A program made the position numbers and the translations under genes. Below, one piece after another: positions 37,336 to 51,211 of a stretch of DNA of 64,000 nucleotides. Numbering within the stretch: the first letter of the stretch is position 1; each line of letters begins with the position of its first letter. The notes beneath the pieces were generated by a model. That model did no database searches, was not told where the DNA came from, and saw only the letters and a list, made by a program, of their open reading frames with translations. This DNA is from Haemophilus parainfluenzae (GTDB taxonomy: Bacteria; Pseudomonadota; Gammaproteobacteria; Enterobacterales; Pasteurellaceae), in contig NZ_QEPZ01000005.1 in assembly GCF_003253005.1 (NCBI RefSeq), positions 62,001-126,000 of the forward strand, given 5' to 3'.

Positions 37336-37974
37336 ATGGATCTCAACAGCATTTTAAATCAAGTTTTAGATGTGGCTAAAAACTCTGCAAGCAAACTTGA
37401 AACAGGCAACCAAACTATCGACTCTCTCACCAAAGTAGGCGGTGGTGCAGCCTTAGGTGGTATTTTATCGATGATTTTAGGCCGTAGCGGTGGCGCAAGC
37501 TTAGCAAAATTAGGCTCACTTGCCGTTTTAGGTAACCTTGCTTACCAAGCTTACCAAAACTATCAAAAATCCCAACAAAACAGCCAACCAAACATCTCAG
37601 AAAATGCATTTGATGTACTAAATTCATCAAGCCATGTCGATGCAGGCGAATTAATTTTACGCACCATGATCGCCGCAGCGGCAGCAGACGGTGAAATTAC
37701 TGAAGATGAAAAACAAACTATTGAAAACGAAGCAGGTAACAACCCTGAATTAGCACAATGGCTTGCACAAGAAATTCAAAATCCAATTTCTATCAACGAA
37801 ATTGCTCGTCTTGTAGGCAACGATACTGCACTTGCAAGCAATGTATACTTAGCTGCTCGTTTAGTAAGTAAAGATTTATCTCGCAAAGAAATCATTTTCT
37901 TAGCAGACTTAGCAAAAGCGTTAGGCTTAGACGATGCGCTTATTGAACAATTAGAAAAACAAGCAGGCTTCTAA
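37336..37974 (+). CDS. YebE-like DUF533 protein with TerB fold
   Basis: A 212-residue protein with a glycine-rich hydrophobic segment (GGGAALGGILSMILGRSGGAS, about 34-54) that may insert in the inner membrane. It is followed by a TerB-like helical domain: AAAAADGEITEDEKQTIE carries the acidic motif of that fold. YebE in E. coli responds to Cpx/envelope stress, but its role is unknown. It stands alone, with a terminator before ilvG. Confidence 0.8.
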   Translation: MDLNSILNQVLDVAKNSASKLETGNQTIDSLTKVGGGAALGGILSMILGRSGGASLAKLGSLAVLGNLAYQAYQNYQKSQQNSQPNISENAFDVLNSSSHVDAGELILRTMIAAAAADGEITEDEKQTIENEAGNNPELAQWLAQEIQNPISINEIARLVGNDTALASNVYLAARLVSKDLSRKEIIFLADLAKALGLDDALIEQLEKQAGF

Positions 37975-38022
37975 TTTTGTGCGTAGAAAACATTACGTTT
38001 TCTGACCGCACTTCTTATCAAA

Positions 38023-38055
38023 AAACACGATAATCTTGGTTATCGTGTTTTTTTC
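38023..38055 (+). terminator. Terminator of the YebE-like gene
   Basis: Perfect 11-bp stem AAACACGATAA/TTATCGTGTTT (38023-38033 and 38040-38050), loop TCTTGG, followed by TTTT. It isolates the ilv operon. No branched-chain-rich leader peptide precedes it, so it is not an ilv attenuator. Confidence 0.9.
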
Positions 38056-38159
38056 ATCTGTTTTTTCGCGAAAACCTAACCAAAGGTGAAAAATTCCGCT
38101 ACAATGCTGAACTTCAATATTCATAAAATTATTTAATAATCATAAAAACGGGAAGCAAC

Positions 38160-39818
38160 ATGACAGGCGCACAACTCATTATCGAATGTTTAAAAGCGCA
38201 CGGTGTAACCGATCTTTTCGGCTACCCAGGCGGGGCAATCATGCCAACCTATGATGCCATCTATGACTCAGGTCTTGACCATCTCCTTTGTCGTAACGAA
38301 CAAGGTGCCGCAATAGCCGCAATTGGTTATGCACGCTCTACAGGCAAAGTAGGCGTATGTGTCGCAACGTCAGGCCCAGGTGCGACCAATTTAATTACAG
38401 GTTTAGGTGATGCCTTTGCTGATTCTGTGCCTCTCGTAGCATTTACTGGCCAAGTAGCAGCTCCCCTTATCGGAACCGATGCTTTCCAAGAAGCTGATGT
38501 TTTAGGTTTATCTCTTGCTTGCACCAAGCACAGCTACATTGTGCAATCCATCGAAGAACTCCCCGAAATTATTGCCTCTGCTTTCCAAATTGCACAAAGT
38601 GGCAGACCTGGTCCCATTCTCATTGATGTGCCTCGCAACATCCAAGTGAGCAATGTACCAGAACATATCAAACCTATTGTCAAACCAACCGTAAAACCAA
38701 CCGCACTTTCAGAATTAAAATTAGCTGAAGCAAAAGCATTATTGGCGCAAGCGAAAAAACCGGTGCTTTATGTGGGCGGTGGTGTAGGCATGGCGAAAGC
38801 TACACAAGCGATCAAAAAATTCCTACAAATCACCCAAATGCCATCTGTTTCAACATTGAAAGGTTTAGGCTCAATTGACCCAACCGATCCCGTTTATATG
38901 GGCATGATTGGTATGCACGGCACAAGAGCTGCAAATGTTGCCGTACAAGAATGTGATTTATTGTTAGTATGCGGCGCGCGTTTTGATGACCGTGTAACGG
39001 GTAAATTAGATAGTTTTGCGCCACACGCGAAAGTGATCCATTGTGATATTGATGCAGCAGAAATCAATAAACTTCGTGTGGCAAATGTTGCCCTTCAGGG
39101 TGATTTAATTCAAGCCTTAGAGGCTTTAAGCATCCCACTTGCGATTGATGATTGGCGTGCACATATTCAAGCGCTGAAAGCCAAACTCGATTTCACTTAC
39201 ATCGACAATGCTGGTAACCGACCAATTGACCCTTGGTCATTACTCAACACGCTTTCACAGCGTAAACCTCAAAATGCGGTGATTTGTACCGATGTGGGCC
39301 AACACCAAATGTGGTCTGCGCAACATATGCGTCATTTCGCACCAGAAAACTATATTACCTCCGCGGGCTTCGGCACCATGGGATTTGGTTTACCTGCAGC
39401 GGTGGGCGCGAAAAAAGCCCGTCCTCATGATGAAGTGATTTTAGTGACAGGCGATGGCTCATTAATGATGAACATTCAAGAATTGGGTTCAATCAAACGC
39501 GGCAAATTACCCGTAAAAATTTTGCTGTTAGATAACCAACGCCTAGGTATGGTACGTCAATGGCAAGACCTTTTCTGGAACAAACGCCGTTCTGAAACCA
39601 TTTTAGAAGATAACCCTGATTTCGTGATGTTAGCGAAAGCCTTTGATATTCCGGCTGAACGCATTGAGTGCGCTGATGATGTAGATGCGGCACTTAATCG
39701 TTTATTAAATAGTGAAACAGCCTATTTATTACAAGTATGTATTCCACCGGATGAATGTGTATGGCCACTTGTGCCACCGGGTGCATGTAACGCGGATATG
39801 GTAGAGGAGATGAACTAA
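38160..39818 (+). CDS. ilvG: Acetolactate synthase II large subunit IlvG
   Basis: A 552-residue thiamine-diphosphate enzyme that starts valine, leucine and isoleucine synthesis. The ThDP-active Glu lies in [22 protein letters not shown], the FAD-binding middle domain follows, and the C-terminal ThDP motif is [17 protein letters not shown]. The gene is intact, unlike the frameshifted ilvG of E. coli K-12. It ends as TAATG, overlapping ilvM by one base. The 105 bases upstream hold no attenuator leader. Confidence 0.95.
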   Translation: MTGAQLIIECLKAHGVTDLFGYPGGAIMPTYDAIYDSGLDHLLCRNEQGAAIAAIGYARSTGKVGVCVATSGPGATNLITGLGDAFADSVPLVAFTGQVAAPLIGTDAFQEADVLGLSLACTKHSYIVQSIEELPEIIASAFQIAQSGRPGPILIDVPRNIQVSNVPEHIKPIVKPTVKPTALSELKLAEAKALLAQAKKPVLYVGGGVGMAKATQAIKKFLQITQMPSVSTLKGLGSIDPTDPVYMGMIGMHGTRAANVAVQECDLLLVCGARFDDRVTGKLDSFAPHAKVIHCDIDAAEINKLRVANVALQGDLIQALEALSIPLAIDDWRAHIQALKAKLDFTYIDNAGNRPIDPWSLLNTLSQRKPQNAVICTDVGQHQMWSAQHMRHFAPENYITSAGFGTMGFGLPAAVGAKKARPHDEVILVTGDGSLMMNIQELGSIKRGKLPVKILLLDNQRLGMVRQWQDLFWNKRRSETILEDNPDFVMLAKAFDIPAERIECADDVDAALNRLLNSETAYLLQVCIPPDECVWPLVPPGACNADMVEEMN

Positions 39819-40036
39819 TGAATGAATATAAACTGGAACTCATCGCTCGCCATCGTCCTGAAGTACTAGAACGCATTTTACGCGTAGCACGCCACCGCGG
39901 GTTCACCGTTACAACGATGGAAATGACACTAATTGAAACCCAAGTGCGGTTAAAAATCACTGTAAAATCTGACCGCACTTTAGATCTATTAGTGAATCAG
40001 TTGGCGAAATTGCCAGATGTGCTGGAGATAAAATAA
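39818..40036 (+). CDS. ilvM: Acetolactate synthase II small subunit IlvM
   Basis: A 72-residue ACT-domain subunit that activates IlvG (ELIARHRPEVLERILRVARHRGF is the ACT core). Start and stop each overlap the neighbouring genes by one base (TAATG). Two facing uptake signals lie within the coding sequence (39942-39980), so the end of the ACT domain is partly encoded by USS: QVRLKITVKSDRTLD. Confidence 0.93.
   Translation: MNEYKLELIARHRPEVLERILRVARHRGFTVTTMEMTLIETQVRLKITVKSDRTLDLLVNQLAKLPDVLEIK
39942..39980. repeat. Inverted USS pair inside ilvM
   Basis: AAGTGCGGT (39942-39950) and ACCGCACTT (39972-39980) face each other across 21 bases within the ilvM reading frame. The 9-bp stem could form in the polycistronic ilv mRNA. 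Confidence 0.85.
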
Positions 40037-40671
40037 TGAAAAATATACGTTTGTTATTGGAGTTACTTATTACTTTCGTACTATTTGGATGCACTTCATT
40101 ACAAGATAAAGAACTATCTTCTCAAAAAGAAGTAATACACTCTTTCTTTATAGCAGAAGACAACATTTATGCTATAGGGCAACTTAATAGTTATCACTTT
40201 GCCGGTTCAAAATATAGTGAAACTGGAGATTTAATTCGTATCTTACGATCACCTTATGTAAAAAACATATCATCTGTGAAAATTCATTCTATCGCTAAAG
40301 ATGTTGAAAAAAACAAAGTGAAAGCTACATTAACACTATATTTTAATGATAAAGAGCTTACCCAAAAGCAATCTAATGAGCTCTATGGACAAAATTATTA
40401 CAATATGCAGGAGCATAATATATTTTTTAGAATGGAAGATGGTGAAATTGTTGATATTAAAAATAAAAATGAGATTTTAAAAAAAGCCAAATTGATTAAA
40501 CCTTTGGAAACTAAGTACTTAGAATATCGTCAAGAAAAAAGATTCAGTGCTGAAGCAACAGAGGATAACATTACAGTAGCTGGACGAGCATCAGCGGCAA
40601 TGATTATTTTTGTACCATTAGCAATTATCTCATTACCTTTTTATGCAATTCAGTCTTTATCTGGAAAATAA
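40036..40671 (+). CDS. AT-rich predicted lipoprotein inserted in the ilv operon
   Basis: A 211-residue protein I do not recognise. A lipoprotein signal peptide ends in VLFGC (Cys 19). The middle is charged and lysine-rich. A second hydrophobic segment lies near the C-terminus ([19 protein letters not shown], about 187-205). It starts within the ilvM stop (TAATG) and ends 35 bases before ilvD, so it is embedded in a biosynthetic operon with which it has no obvious link. Two 60-base lines in it are about 18% and 28% GC, against about 47% for a line of ilvD. This suggests a recent acquisition. The product would be membrane-anchored; function unknown. Confidence 0.75.
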   Translation: MKNIRLLLELLITFVLFGCTSLQDKELSSQKEVIHSFFIAEDNIYAIGQLNSYHFAGSKYSETGDLIRILRSPYVKNISSVKIHSIAKDVEKNKVKATLTLYFNDKELTQKQSNELYGQNYYNMQEHNIFFRMEDGEIVDIKNKNEILKKAKLIKPLETKYLEYRQEKRFSAEATEDNITVAGRASAAMIIFVPLAIISLPFYAIQSLSGK

Positions 40672-40706
40672 AAACAAACCCTAAAATTTACTCGGAGAGA
40701 TTATTT

Positions 40707-42545
40707 ATGCCAAAACTACGTTCAGCGACCAGTACACAAGGTCGTAATATGGCGGGCGCACGTGCCTTATGGCGTGCGACAGGAATGAAAGAAAATGACT
40801 TTGGTAAACCGATTATTGCGGTGGTGAACTCTTTCACCCAATTTGTGCCTGGGCATGTGCATTTAAAAGATATGGGACAGCTTGTTGCCGCAGAAATTGA
40901 AAAAGCAGGCGGTGTAGCAAAAGAATTTAACACCATTGCGGTGGATGATGGTATCGCAATGGGTCACGGCGGAATGCTTTATTCTTTACCAAGCCGTGAT
41001 TTAATCGCAGATAGCGTGGAATATATGGTTAATGCGCACTGTGCTGATGCGATGGTGTGTATTTCCAACTGTGACAAAATCACCCCAGGAATGTTAATGG
41101 CAGCAATGCGTTTGAACATTCCAACAATTTTTGTCTCAGGCGGCCCAATGGAAGCGGGTAAAACCAAACTTTCTGATCAATTAATTCGCTTAGATTTGGT
41201 TGATGCGATGATTGAAGCGGCAGATCCGAATGTGTCAGATGAACGAATTGATGTCATTGAACGTAGCGCTTGCCCAACTTGTGGTTCTTGCTCAGGGATG
41301 TTTACCGCTAACTCAATGAACTGCTTAACTGAAGCGTTAGGTTTATCTTTACCTGGCAACGGTTCCATGTTAGCCACTCACGCAGACCGCAAAGAATTAT
41401 TCTTAAAAGCAGGTCGTCAAATTGTTGAGCTTTGCAAACGTTATTACGAACAAGATGATGCAAGCGTATTGCCTCGTTCAATCGGTACTTTTGATGCCTT
41501 TGAAAATGCAATGAGCCTCGATATCGCAATGGGTGGTTCAAGTAATACCGTTTTACACTTATTAGCAGCTGCTCAAGAAGCGGGCGTAGATTTTAAAATG
41601 GAAGATATTGACCGTTTATCGCGCAAAGTACCTTGTTTAAGCAAAATTGCACCAAACACCAATAAATACCATATGGAAGACGTACACCGTGCAGGTGGTA
41701 TTATGGGATTGTTGGGTGAATTAGATCGCGCAGGATTAATTCATAAAAATACACACACCGTGCTTGGAATGAGCATAGGAGAACAACTAGACCAATACGA
41801 TATTATTCGCAATCAAGATGAAGAATTACATAAATTCTTCCGTGCAGGCCCTGCAGGCATCCGAACAACTCAAGCATTCTCACAAGATTGCCGTTGGGAT
41901 ACCGTCGATAATGATCGTGTAAACGGTTGTATTCGCAACAAAGAAAACGCAATTTCGCAAGAAGGTGGCTTAGCCGTATTATTCGGTAATCTCGCTGAAG
42001 ACGGATGTATCGTTAAAACCGCCGGTGTAGATGAATCTATTTGGAAATTCACTGGCACTGCTATAGTATTTGAAAGCCAAGAAGATGCGGTTGCAGGCAT
42101 TTTGGGTGGCAAAGTCAAAGAAGGGCATGTTGTTGTTATCCGTTACGAAGGCCCTAAAGGCGGACCAGGTATGCAAGAAATGTTATACCCAACCAGTTAC
42201 TTAAAATCGATGGGCTTGGGCAAAAAATGTGCTTTATTAACGGATGGCCGTTTCTCTGGTGGTACATCAGGCTTGTCTATTGGACACGCTTCACCAGAAG
42301 CTGCTTCTGGCGGTGCAATTGGCTTAGTACGCGATGGCGATATGATCAACATTGATATTCCAAATCGTGCAATTAACTTAGAAATCAGTAATGAAGAACT
42401 CGCAGCACGCAGAACTGAACAAGATCAAAAAGGTTGGCAGCCTGCTAACCGTGAACGTGAAGTATCTTTCGCATTAAAAGTATTCGGTCACTTCGCCACC
42501 TCTGCGGACAAAGGTGCGGTACGCGATAAAACATTATTAAAATAA
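40707..42545 (+). CDS. ilvD: Dihydroxy-acid dehydratase
   Basis: A 612-residue iron-sulfur dehydratase in branched-chain amino-acid synthesis. Cluster cysteines are in [12 protein letters not shown] and [18 protein letters not shown]. The C-terminal [24 protein letters not shown]-type block is present. Length equals that of E. coli IlvD (616). It is the fourth gene in ilvG-ilvM-lipoprotein-ilvD-ilvA. AGAGA precedes the ATG. Confidence 0.97.
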   Translation: MPKLRSATSTQGRNMAGARALWRATGMKENDFGKPIIAVVNSFTQFVPGHVHLKDMGQLVAAEIEKAGGVAKEFNTIAVDDGIAMGHGGMLYSLPSRDLIADSVEYMVNAHCADAMVCISNCDKITPGMLMAAMRLNIPTIFVSGGPMEAGKTKLSDQLIRLDLVDAMIEAADPNVSDERIDVIERSACPTCGSCSGMFTANSMNCLTEALGLSLPGNGSMLATHADRKELFLKAGRQIVELCKRYYEQDDASVLPRSIGTFDAFENAMSLDIAMGGSSNTVLHLLAAAQEAGVDFKMEDIDRLSRKVPCLSKIAPNTNKYHMEDVHRAGGIMGLLGELDRAGLIHKNTHTVLGMSIGEQLDQYDIIRNQDEELHKFFRAGPAGIRTTQAFSQDCRWDTVDNDRVNGCIRNKENAISQEGGLAVLFGNLAEDGCIVKTAGVDESIWKFTGTAIVFESQEDAVAGILGGKVKEGHVVVIRYEGPKGGPGMQEMLYPTSYLKSMGLGKKCALLTDGRFSGGTSGLSIGHASPEAASGGAIGLVRDGDMINIDIPNRAINLEISNEELAARRTEQDQKGWQPANREREVSFALKVFGHFATSADKGAVRDKTLLK

Positions 42546-42555
42546 TTTAATGGTT

Positions 42556-42577
42556 CCCCCTCCTTTATAAGAGGGGG
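42556..42577 (+). other. Hairpin between ilvD and ilvA
   Basis: Perfect GC-rich 7-bp stem CCCCCTC/GAGGGGG (42556-42562 and 42571-42577) with an 8-base loop. It is followed by ATAAAACAAAG rather than a T-run. It probably reduces or stabilises rather than ends transcription into ilvA. Confidence 0.6.
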
Positions 42578-42625
42578 ATAAAACAAAGGAAAAACTAACC
42601 GCACTTCATCATCAAAACAAACACT

Positions 42626-44167
42626 ATGAAAAACCTACTCACCAATCCTCAACCTTCTCAATCAGATTATATCAATGCCATTATTAAACTTGGTTCACGC
42701 GTATATGAAGCCGCACAAGTGACCCCTTTACAAAAAATGGGAAAACTTTCTGAACGACTGCACAATAATATCTGGATTAAACGAGAAGACCGTCAGCCAG
42801 TAAATAGTTTTAAACTACGCGGTGCTTACGCAATGATTTCTAGCCTTTCAGCAGAACAAAAAGCAGCAGGCGTAATAGCGGCATCTGCAGGTAACCATGC
42901 GCAAGGCGTGGCATTATCAGCGAAACAATTAGGCTTAAAAGCATTAATTGTTATGCCACAAAATACCCCGAGTATTAAAGTAGATGCAGTGCGTGGTTTT
43001 GGTGGAGAGGTGTTGTTGCACGGTGCTAATTTTGATGAAGCCAAAGCAAAAGCGATTGAGCTTTCAAAAGAAAAAAATATGACATTTATTCCACCATTCG
43101 ATCATCCATTAGTGATCGCAGGACAAGGCACGTTAGCGATGGAAATGCTACAACAAGTGGCAGATTTGGATTATGTGTTTGTACAAGTCGGCGGTGGTGG
43201 TTTAGCTGCAGGCGTAGCAATTTTGCTTAAGCAATTTATACCAGAAATTAAAATCATCGGTGTCGAGTCCAAAGATTCAGCCTGTTTGAATGCTGCTTTA
43301 GAAAAAGGTGAACCTACAGATTTAGCACATGTTGGCTTATTCGCTGATGGTGTAGCGGTAAAACGTATTGGTGACGAAACATTTCGTTTATGTCAAAAAT
43401 ATTTAGACGGTATGGTGCTGGTAGACAGCGATGAAGTTTGCGCAGCAATGAAAGATTTATTCGAAAATGTGCGTGCGGTATCAGAGCCATCTGGTGCGTT
43501 AGGTTTAGCCGGTCTGAAAAAATACGTCAAACAGCATAATATTCAAGGCAAAAATATGGCAGCAATTTTATCCGGTGCCAATCTTAACTTTCATACATTA
43601 CGTTATGTTTCAGAACGTTGCGAAATAGGTGAAAACCGTGAAGCTTTATTGGCGGTAACTATGCCGGAACAACCAGGTAGTTTCTTAAAATTTGCCCATG
43701 TTATTGGTAACCGTGCAGTAACAGAATTTAGTTATCGTTATGCAGATAATCAAAAGGCCTGTATTTTTGTTGGTGTGCGCACGGTCAATGAATCTGAAAA
43801 AGCGGAAATTATTGCTGAGTTAACGAAAAATGGCTTTGATGTAGAAGATATGTCTAATGATGATATCGCCAAAACTCACGTGCGTTATTTAATGGGTGGA
43901 CGAGTTTCTAATCATCATGAACGACTTTATAGCTTTGAATTTCCAGAGCAAAAAGGCGCTTTACTTAAATTCTTAGAGATATTGGGTAAACGTTGGAATA
44001 TTTCATTGTTCCATTACCGTGCACATGGAGCCGATTACGGTAATATTCTTGCGGCTTTCCAATTAGGCGAAAAAGATAACGAAGAATTTGAACAAGCTTT
44101 AGCAGAACTCGGCTATGTTTATGAAGATGTTAGTGAAAGTAAAGCGTATCGATATTTCTTACGATAG
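42626..44167 (+). CDS. ilvA: Threonine deaminase, biosynthetic
   Basis: A 513-residue PLP enzyme that converts threonine to 2-oxobutyrate, the first step to isoleucine. The PLP lysine is in VNSFKLRGAYAM; the glycine-rich phosphate loop VGGGGLAAGVA follows. The C-terminal third has two ACT-like regulatory domains that bind isoleucine and valine, so it is the feedback-controlled form and not the catabolic TdcB. It ends the ilv operon. Confidence 0.96.
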   Translation: MKNLLTNPQPSQSDYINAIIKLGSRVYEAAQVTPLQKMGKLSERLHNNIWIKREDRQPVNSFKLRGAYAMISSLSAEQKAAGVIAASAGNHAQGVALSAKQLGLKALIVMPQNTPSIKVDAVRGFGGEVLLHGANFDEAKAKAIELSKEKNMTFIPPFDHPLVIAGQGTLAMEMLQQVADLDYVFVQVGGGGLAAGVAILLKQFIPEIKIIGVESKDSACLNAALEKGEPTDLAHVGLFADGVAVKRIGDETFRLCQKYLDGMVLVDSDEVCAAMKDLFENVRAVSEPSGALGLAGLKKYVKQHNIQGKNMAAILSGANLNFHTLRYVSERCEIGENREALLAVTMPEQPGSFLKFAHVIGNRAVTEFSYRYADNQKACIFVGVRTVNESEKAEIIAELTKNGFDVEDMSNDDIAKTHVRYLMGGRVSNHHERLYSFEFPEQKGALLKFLEILGKRWNISLFHYRAHGADYGNILAAFQLGEKDNEEFEQALAELGYVYEDVSESKAYRYFLR

Positions 44168-44173
44168 AAAAAC

Positions 44174-44205
44174 AAAAAGAGCGGTCAAAATAACCGCTCT
44201 TTTTT
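44174..44205. terminator. Bidirectional terminator between ilvA and atpC, AGAGCGGT type
   Basis: 12-bp stem AAAAAGAGCGGT/ACCGCTCTTTTT (44174-44185 and 44193-44204) with a 7-base loop, T-rich on both strands. It separates the converging ilv and atp operons. Confidence 0.9.
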
Positions 44206-44217
44206 ATTATCATTATC

Positions 44218-44646
44218 TTATCGTTTTGATTTAACGAGTTTTTCAGTAAGTTCGTAAGCACGAAGTTTCGCTAACTCTTTAGAAAGTTTAGCTACAAGTA
44301 AATCATGATCTACATCAACTGCGTGATTCACTATATTTTCTTCCGCCTTACGTTTCGCTTCACGAATACGATCTGCATCTAACTCGCTACCGCGAATTGC
44401 AACATCGGCAAGTACCGTTACTACTTTAGGTTGAACTTCTAAGAAGCCGCCCGAAACATAGATAACTTCTTCATTGCCATCTTCAAGGGTGAATTTAACA
44501 ATCCCTGGCTTAATCGCCGTCATCAAAGGAGTGTGGTTTGGTAAAATACCAAGTTCACCTTCCACACCTGTTGCTTGGATTTGTTTCACAGCACCTTCAA
44601 AGATTTTTCGCTCTGCGCTGACTATTATTAGGTTAAATGTCGCCAT
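44218..44646 (-). CDS. atpC: ATP synthase epsilon subunit
   Basis: A 142-residue F1 subunit: N-terminal beta-sandwich (residues 1-85, with [19 protein letters not shown]) and C-terminal helical hairpin (about 90-140) that can inhibit hydrolysis. It is the last gene of atpIBEFHAGDC, 30 bases after atpD. Confidence 0.97.
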   Translation of the reverse strand: MATFNLIIVSAERKIFEGAVKQIQATGVEGELGILPNHTPLMTAIKPGIVKFTLEDGNEEVIYVSGGFLEVQPKVVTVLADVAIRGSELDADRIREAKRKAEENIVNHAVDVDHDLLVAKLSKELAKLRAYELTEKLVKSKR

Positions 44647-44676
44647 TTTTGTTCTCCTTCAAATGACTTGAAGTGA

Positions 44677-46936
<2,260 letters not shown>

Positions 46937-46954
46937 CTTATTTCTCCGTTACTT

Positions 46955-48496
46955 TTACCACGCGCTGTTGGCTTTAAAGTTATCCAAAATCGCTTTCAAT
47001 GATGCTTTAACTTCATCATTGTAGTTACCGGTTTTGGTCAATTCAGCCATAAACTCGCTGTGGTTACGGCGAGCATAATCTAAAAGTGCGGCTTCAAAAC
47101 TTGCAATTTTTTGCAATTCCACATCTTCTAAATAGCCAAACTCAACCGCGAAAAGCAACACAGATTGGTCTGCTACGCTAAGCGGTACATATTGTTTTTG
47201 TTTCAATAATTCAGTGACTTTTTCACCGTGAGAAAGTTGTTTGCGTGTAGCATCATCAAGGTCAGATGCAAACTGAGCAAACGCCGCTAATTCACGATAC
47301 TGAGCTAATGCGGTACGGATACCACCAGCTAATTTTTTCACTACTTTAGTTTGTGCAGAACCACCCACACGAGATACCGAAATACCAGGGTTTACCGCTG
47401 GACGAATACCAGAGTTAAACAAGTTAGATTCTAAGAAAATCTGACCATCGGTAATCGAAATTACGTTGGTTGGAACGAATGCAGAAACGTCACCCGCTTG
47501 AGTTTCAATGATAGGAAGAGCGGTTAAAGAACCTGTTTTTCCTTTTACTGCACCTTGAGTAAATTTTTCTACGTATTCTTCATTTACACGTGCTGCACGT
47601 TCAAGTAAACGTGAGTGTAGATAGAATACGTCACCTGGATATGCTTCACGACCTGGTGGACGACGTAATAATAATGAAATTTGACGATAAGCAACGGCTT
47701 GTTTTGATAAGTCATCGTAAACGATTAACGCATCTTCACCGCGATCACGGAAATATTCACCCATTGCACAACCAGCATAAGGTGCTAAATATTGTAAGGC
47801 AGCTGATTCAGATGCAGATGCCGCAACAACGATAGTGTTTTCAAGTGCACCGTGCTCTTCTAATTTACGCACTACGTTTGCAATAGTCGAAGCTTTTTGA
47901 CCGATCGCTACATAGATACATTTAATACCTGAATCACGTTGGTTAATGATAGCGTCGATTGCTAATGCTGTTTTACCAGTTTGACGGTCACCGATGATTA
48001 ACTCACGTTGACCACGACCGATTGGAACCATGGAGTCAACCGCTTTATAACCGGTTTGTACAGGCTGATCAACAGATTTACGATCGATAACACCTGGTGC
48101 AATCACTTCAACAGGAGAGAAACCATCGTTTTCAATTTCACCTTTACCATCGATTGGTTGACCAAGTGTATTTACCACACGACCTAATAAACCACGACCA
48201 ACTGGTACTTCAAGAATACGGCCAGTACATTGTACTTCCATACCTTCAGCTAAATCTGCGTAAGGGCCCATTACTACCGCACCAACAGAATCACGTTCAA
48301 GGTTAAGTGCCATTGCGTAACGGTTGCCTGGTAAGGCGATCATTTCGCCTTGCATCACATCGCTTAAGCCATGAATACGAATAATCCCGTCACTTACAGA
48401 AACAATAGTCCCTGTATTACGGGCTTCGCTCACCACGTCAAATTGAGCGATGCGTTTTTTAATCAATTCACTAATTTCAGTTGAATTTAGTTGCAT
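46955..48496 (-). CDS. atpA: ATP synthase alpha subunit
   Basis: A 513-residue F1 subunit, same length as in E. coli. Nucleotide-binding P-loop [13 protein letters not shown] and the family signature [11 protein letters not shown] are visible. It starts 12 bases after atpH. Confidence 0.98.
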   Translation of the reverse strand: MQLNSTEISELIKKRIAQFDVVSEARNTGTIVSVSDGIIRIHGLSDVMQGEMIALPGNRYAMALNLERDSVGAVVMGPYADLAEGMEVQCTGRILEVPVGRGLLGRVVNTLGQPIDGKGEIENDGFSPVEVIAPGVIDRKSVDQPVQTGYKAVDSMVPIGRGQRELIIGDRQTGKTALAIDAIINQRDSGIKCIYVAIGQKASTIANVVRKLEEHGALENTIVVAASASESAALQYLAPYAGCAMGEYFRDRGEDALIVYDDLSKQAVAYRQISLLLRRPPGREAYPGDVFYLHSRLLERAARVNEEYVEKFTQGAVKGKTGSLTALPIIETQAGDVSAFVPTNVISITDGQIFLESNLFNSGIRPAVNPGISVSRVGGSAQTKVVKKLAGGIRTALAQYRELAAFAQFASDLDDATRKQLSHGEKVTELLKQKQYVPLSVADQSVLLFAVEFGYLEDVELQKIASFEAALLDYARRNHSEFMAELTKTGNYNDEVKASLKAILDNFKANSAW

Positions 48497-48508
48497 CTTG
48501 TATTCCTC

Positions 48509-49042
48509 TTATAATTGCAACTCATTTGCGAGACGAGCAAGTTGCCCACGGCTACTTCCGTCAATCACAAAGTCTTCAGTACGAATAACCACACCGGCAA
48601 TCAGTGAGCTATCTACATTGCAATTTAATTTCACTTTGCGAGCTAATCTTTTTTCCATTGCAGCTGCAATTTTTTCGATTTGTGTTGCATTCAATGGTTG
48701 TGCAGAAATTACTTCAACTTCTGCAATAGCTTGATGTTCTTCCACATAATGTTTAAATTCTTCAAACACGGTAGGAATCGCACTCAAACGCTTATTTTCA
48801 GCCATTAACCGAATAAGATTTTGCCCATATTGATCCAATTGTTCGCCACAAATAGAAATTACTGTATCAGCTAATTTCTGTGCAGAAAGAGAACTACTTA
48901 AGTAAGCTTTTACCGTTTCATCTTCAGCTACGGCTGCAGCAAAACCTAACATATCAGTCCATTTTTCGACCGCACTTTGTTCAATGGCAAAGTCGAATGC
49001 AGCTTTTGCATAAGGGCGAGCTATTGTAGTTAATTCTGACAT
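48509..49042 (-). CDS. atpH: ATP synthase delta subunit
   Basis: A 177-residue peripheral-stalk subunit that caps F1: N-terminal helical bundle beginning [15 protein letters not shown] and the C-terminal block [15 protein letters not shown]. Same length as the E. coli subunit. It begins 12 bases after atpF. One uptake signal lies inside (48969-48977). Confidence 0.97.
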   Translation of the reverse strand: MSELTTIARPYAKAAFDFAIEQSAVEKWTDMLGFAAAVAEDETVKAYLSSSLSAQKLADTVISICGEQLDQYGQNLIRLMAENKRLSAIPTVFEEFKHYVEEHQAIAEVEVISAQPLNATQIEKIAAAMEKRLARKVKLNCNVDSSLIAGVVIRTEDFVIDGSSRGQLARLANELQL

Positions 49043-49054
49043 AAGCTAAGCCTC

Positions 49055-49525
49055 TTATAACTCTGCAACTAATTTATCAATAATGTCATTGTTTGCCGCT
49101 TCATCAATAGAACGACCCACAATTTTCTCAGCACCAGCCACTGCCAATGAAGCCACTTTAACACGTAATTCTTCTTGAACACGTTTACGTTCTGCTTCTA
49201 CTTCAGCATAACCTTGAGCAATAATTTTTGCTTTTAGTTCTTCGGCTTCTGCCTTCACTTCGTCTAATACTTCATTGCGACGTTTATTCGCAGCATCTAA
49301 AATGTCTTGAGCTTGTACTTTTGCAGCTGAAAGTTCTTGTTCAACAAGATTTTTCGTATCTGCTTGCTCTTTTTTAGCTGCTTCAGCTGACGCTAAAGCG
49401 TTCGCAATTTGACTTTGACGAGTTTCAATCGCATTAATAATTGGTGGCCAAACAAATTTCACACAAAACCATACAAAAATAATAAAGGCGATGGTTTGAC
49501 CAATTAATGTTGCATTAATATTCAC
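49055..49525 (-). CDS. atpF: ATP synthase b subunit
   Basis: A 156-residue membrane stator: one N-terminal membrane helix ([19 protein letters not shown]) followed by a long polar helix rich in Ala, Glu and Lys that forms the b2 coiled coil. It begins with GTG, supported by a strong AGGAGG six bases upstream and by the family N-terminus MN-x-NATLIGQ; the nearby ATG at 49530 is out of frame. I recall that E. coli atpF also uses GUG. Confidence 0.96.
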   Translation of the reverse strand: MNINATLIGQTIAFIIFVWFCVKFVWPPIINAIETRQSQIANALASAEAAKKEQADTKNLVEQELSAAKVQAQDILDAANKRRNEVLDEVKAEAEELKAKIIAQGYAEVEAERKRVQEELRVKVASLAVAGAEKIVGRSIDEAANNDIIDKLVAEL

Positions 49526-49563
49526 AACATACCTCCTTCGTTAATTAGGAAATTTGTTGTTTA

Positions 49564-49848
<285 letters not shown>

Positions 49849-49866
49849 TTAAATAAAAAATAAAAA

Positions 49867-50697
<831 letters not shown>

Positions 50698-51072
50698 TTA
50701 AATTTTATTGAGAATAAGTGGAATAATATTATTCAGCACTAATGCCAATAAAAAACCAACAAAAAACGCAATAAAATTGATAACGAATAACCATTTGATG
50801 GCAATAATGATAAAAACCATCGTTAAAATAAACTTTATTGCTTCAGCACGATAAAGTGCGGTCAGTTTTGTTGAAAAATTTTGTTTTCTGTAAAAAATGA
50901 TAAATATGAATGTACAAAAAGGCAAAAAGGCACTTAAAAAACCGTAGCTAAAATCTACCGCACTTTGGCGTTGCCAAATTGCAAGGAATAACCCCAAAAC
51001 AACAAGACAAACCGATTCAATGATTATCGCCTTTTGATATCGATTTTTAACCTGTGTTAAAACCTTAGACAT
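50698..51072 (-). CDS. atpI: ATP synthase accessory protein AtpI
   Basis: A 124-residue protein with four membrane helices, the small poorly conserved first gene of the operon. AtpI helps c-ring assembly or Mg2+ supply. Identity rests on size, topology and position before atpB. It contains two facing uptake signals (50854-50862 and 50957-50965). Confidence 0.88.
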   Translation of the reverse strand: MSKVLTQVKNRYQKAIIIESVCLVVLGLFLAIWQRQSAVDFSYGFLSAFLPFCTFIFIIFYRKQNFSTKLTALYRAEAIKFILTMVFIIIAIKWLFVINFIAFFVGFLLALVLNNIIPLILNKI

Positions 51073-51104
51073 TATCTTATTTTTTAAAATACAAAAACTG
51101 TCTA

Positions 51105-51132
51105 ATTATACCCGTGCTACAAAGAGTTTCAA
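51105..51132 (-). promoter_or_regulatory. Sigma-70 promoter of the atp operon
   Basis: On the minus strand TTGAAA (51132-51127) and TATAAT (51110-51105) are separated by 16 bases, 33 bases before the atpI start. The -10 is a perfect consensus, fitting a strongly expressed operon. Confidence 0.75.
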
Positions 51133-51211
51133 CTTTTAAACCACTAAAAAATGTTAAATAAATCACAATCTTAAAAAATAATTAACAAAATTGCCGTAAA
51201 AAAAGTGTGTT

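Noticed and set aside
38023-38055. Hairpin before ilvG as an ilv attenuator
   Set aside because: It follows the YebE-like gene stop directly, has no leader peptide in front and lies 105 bases before ilvG; it is best read as the terminator of the upstream gene.
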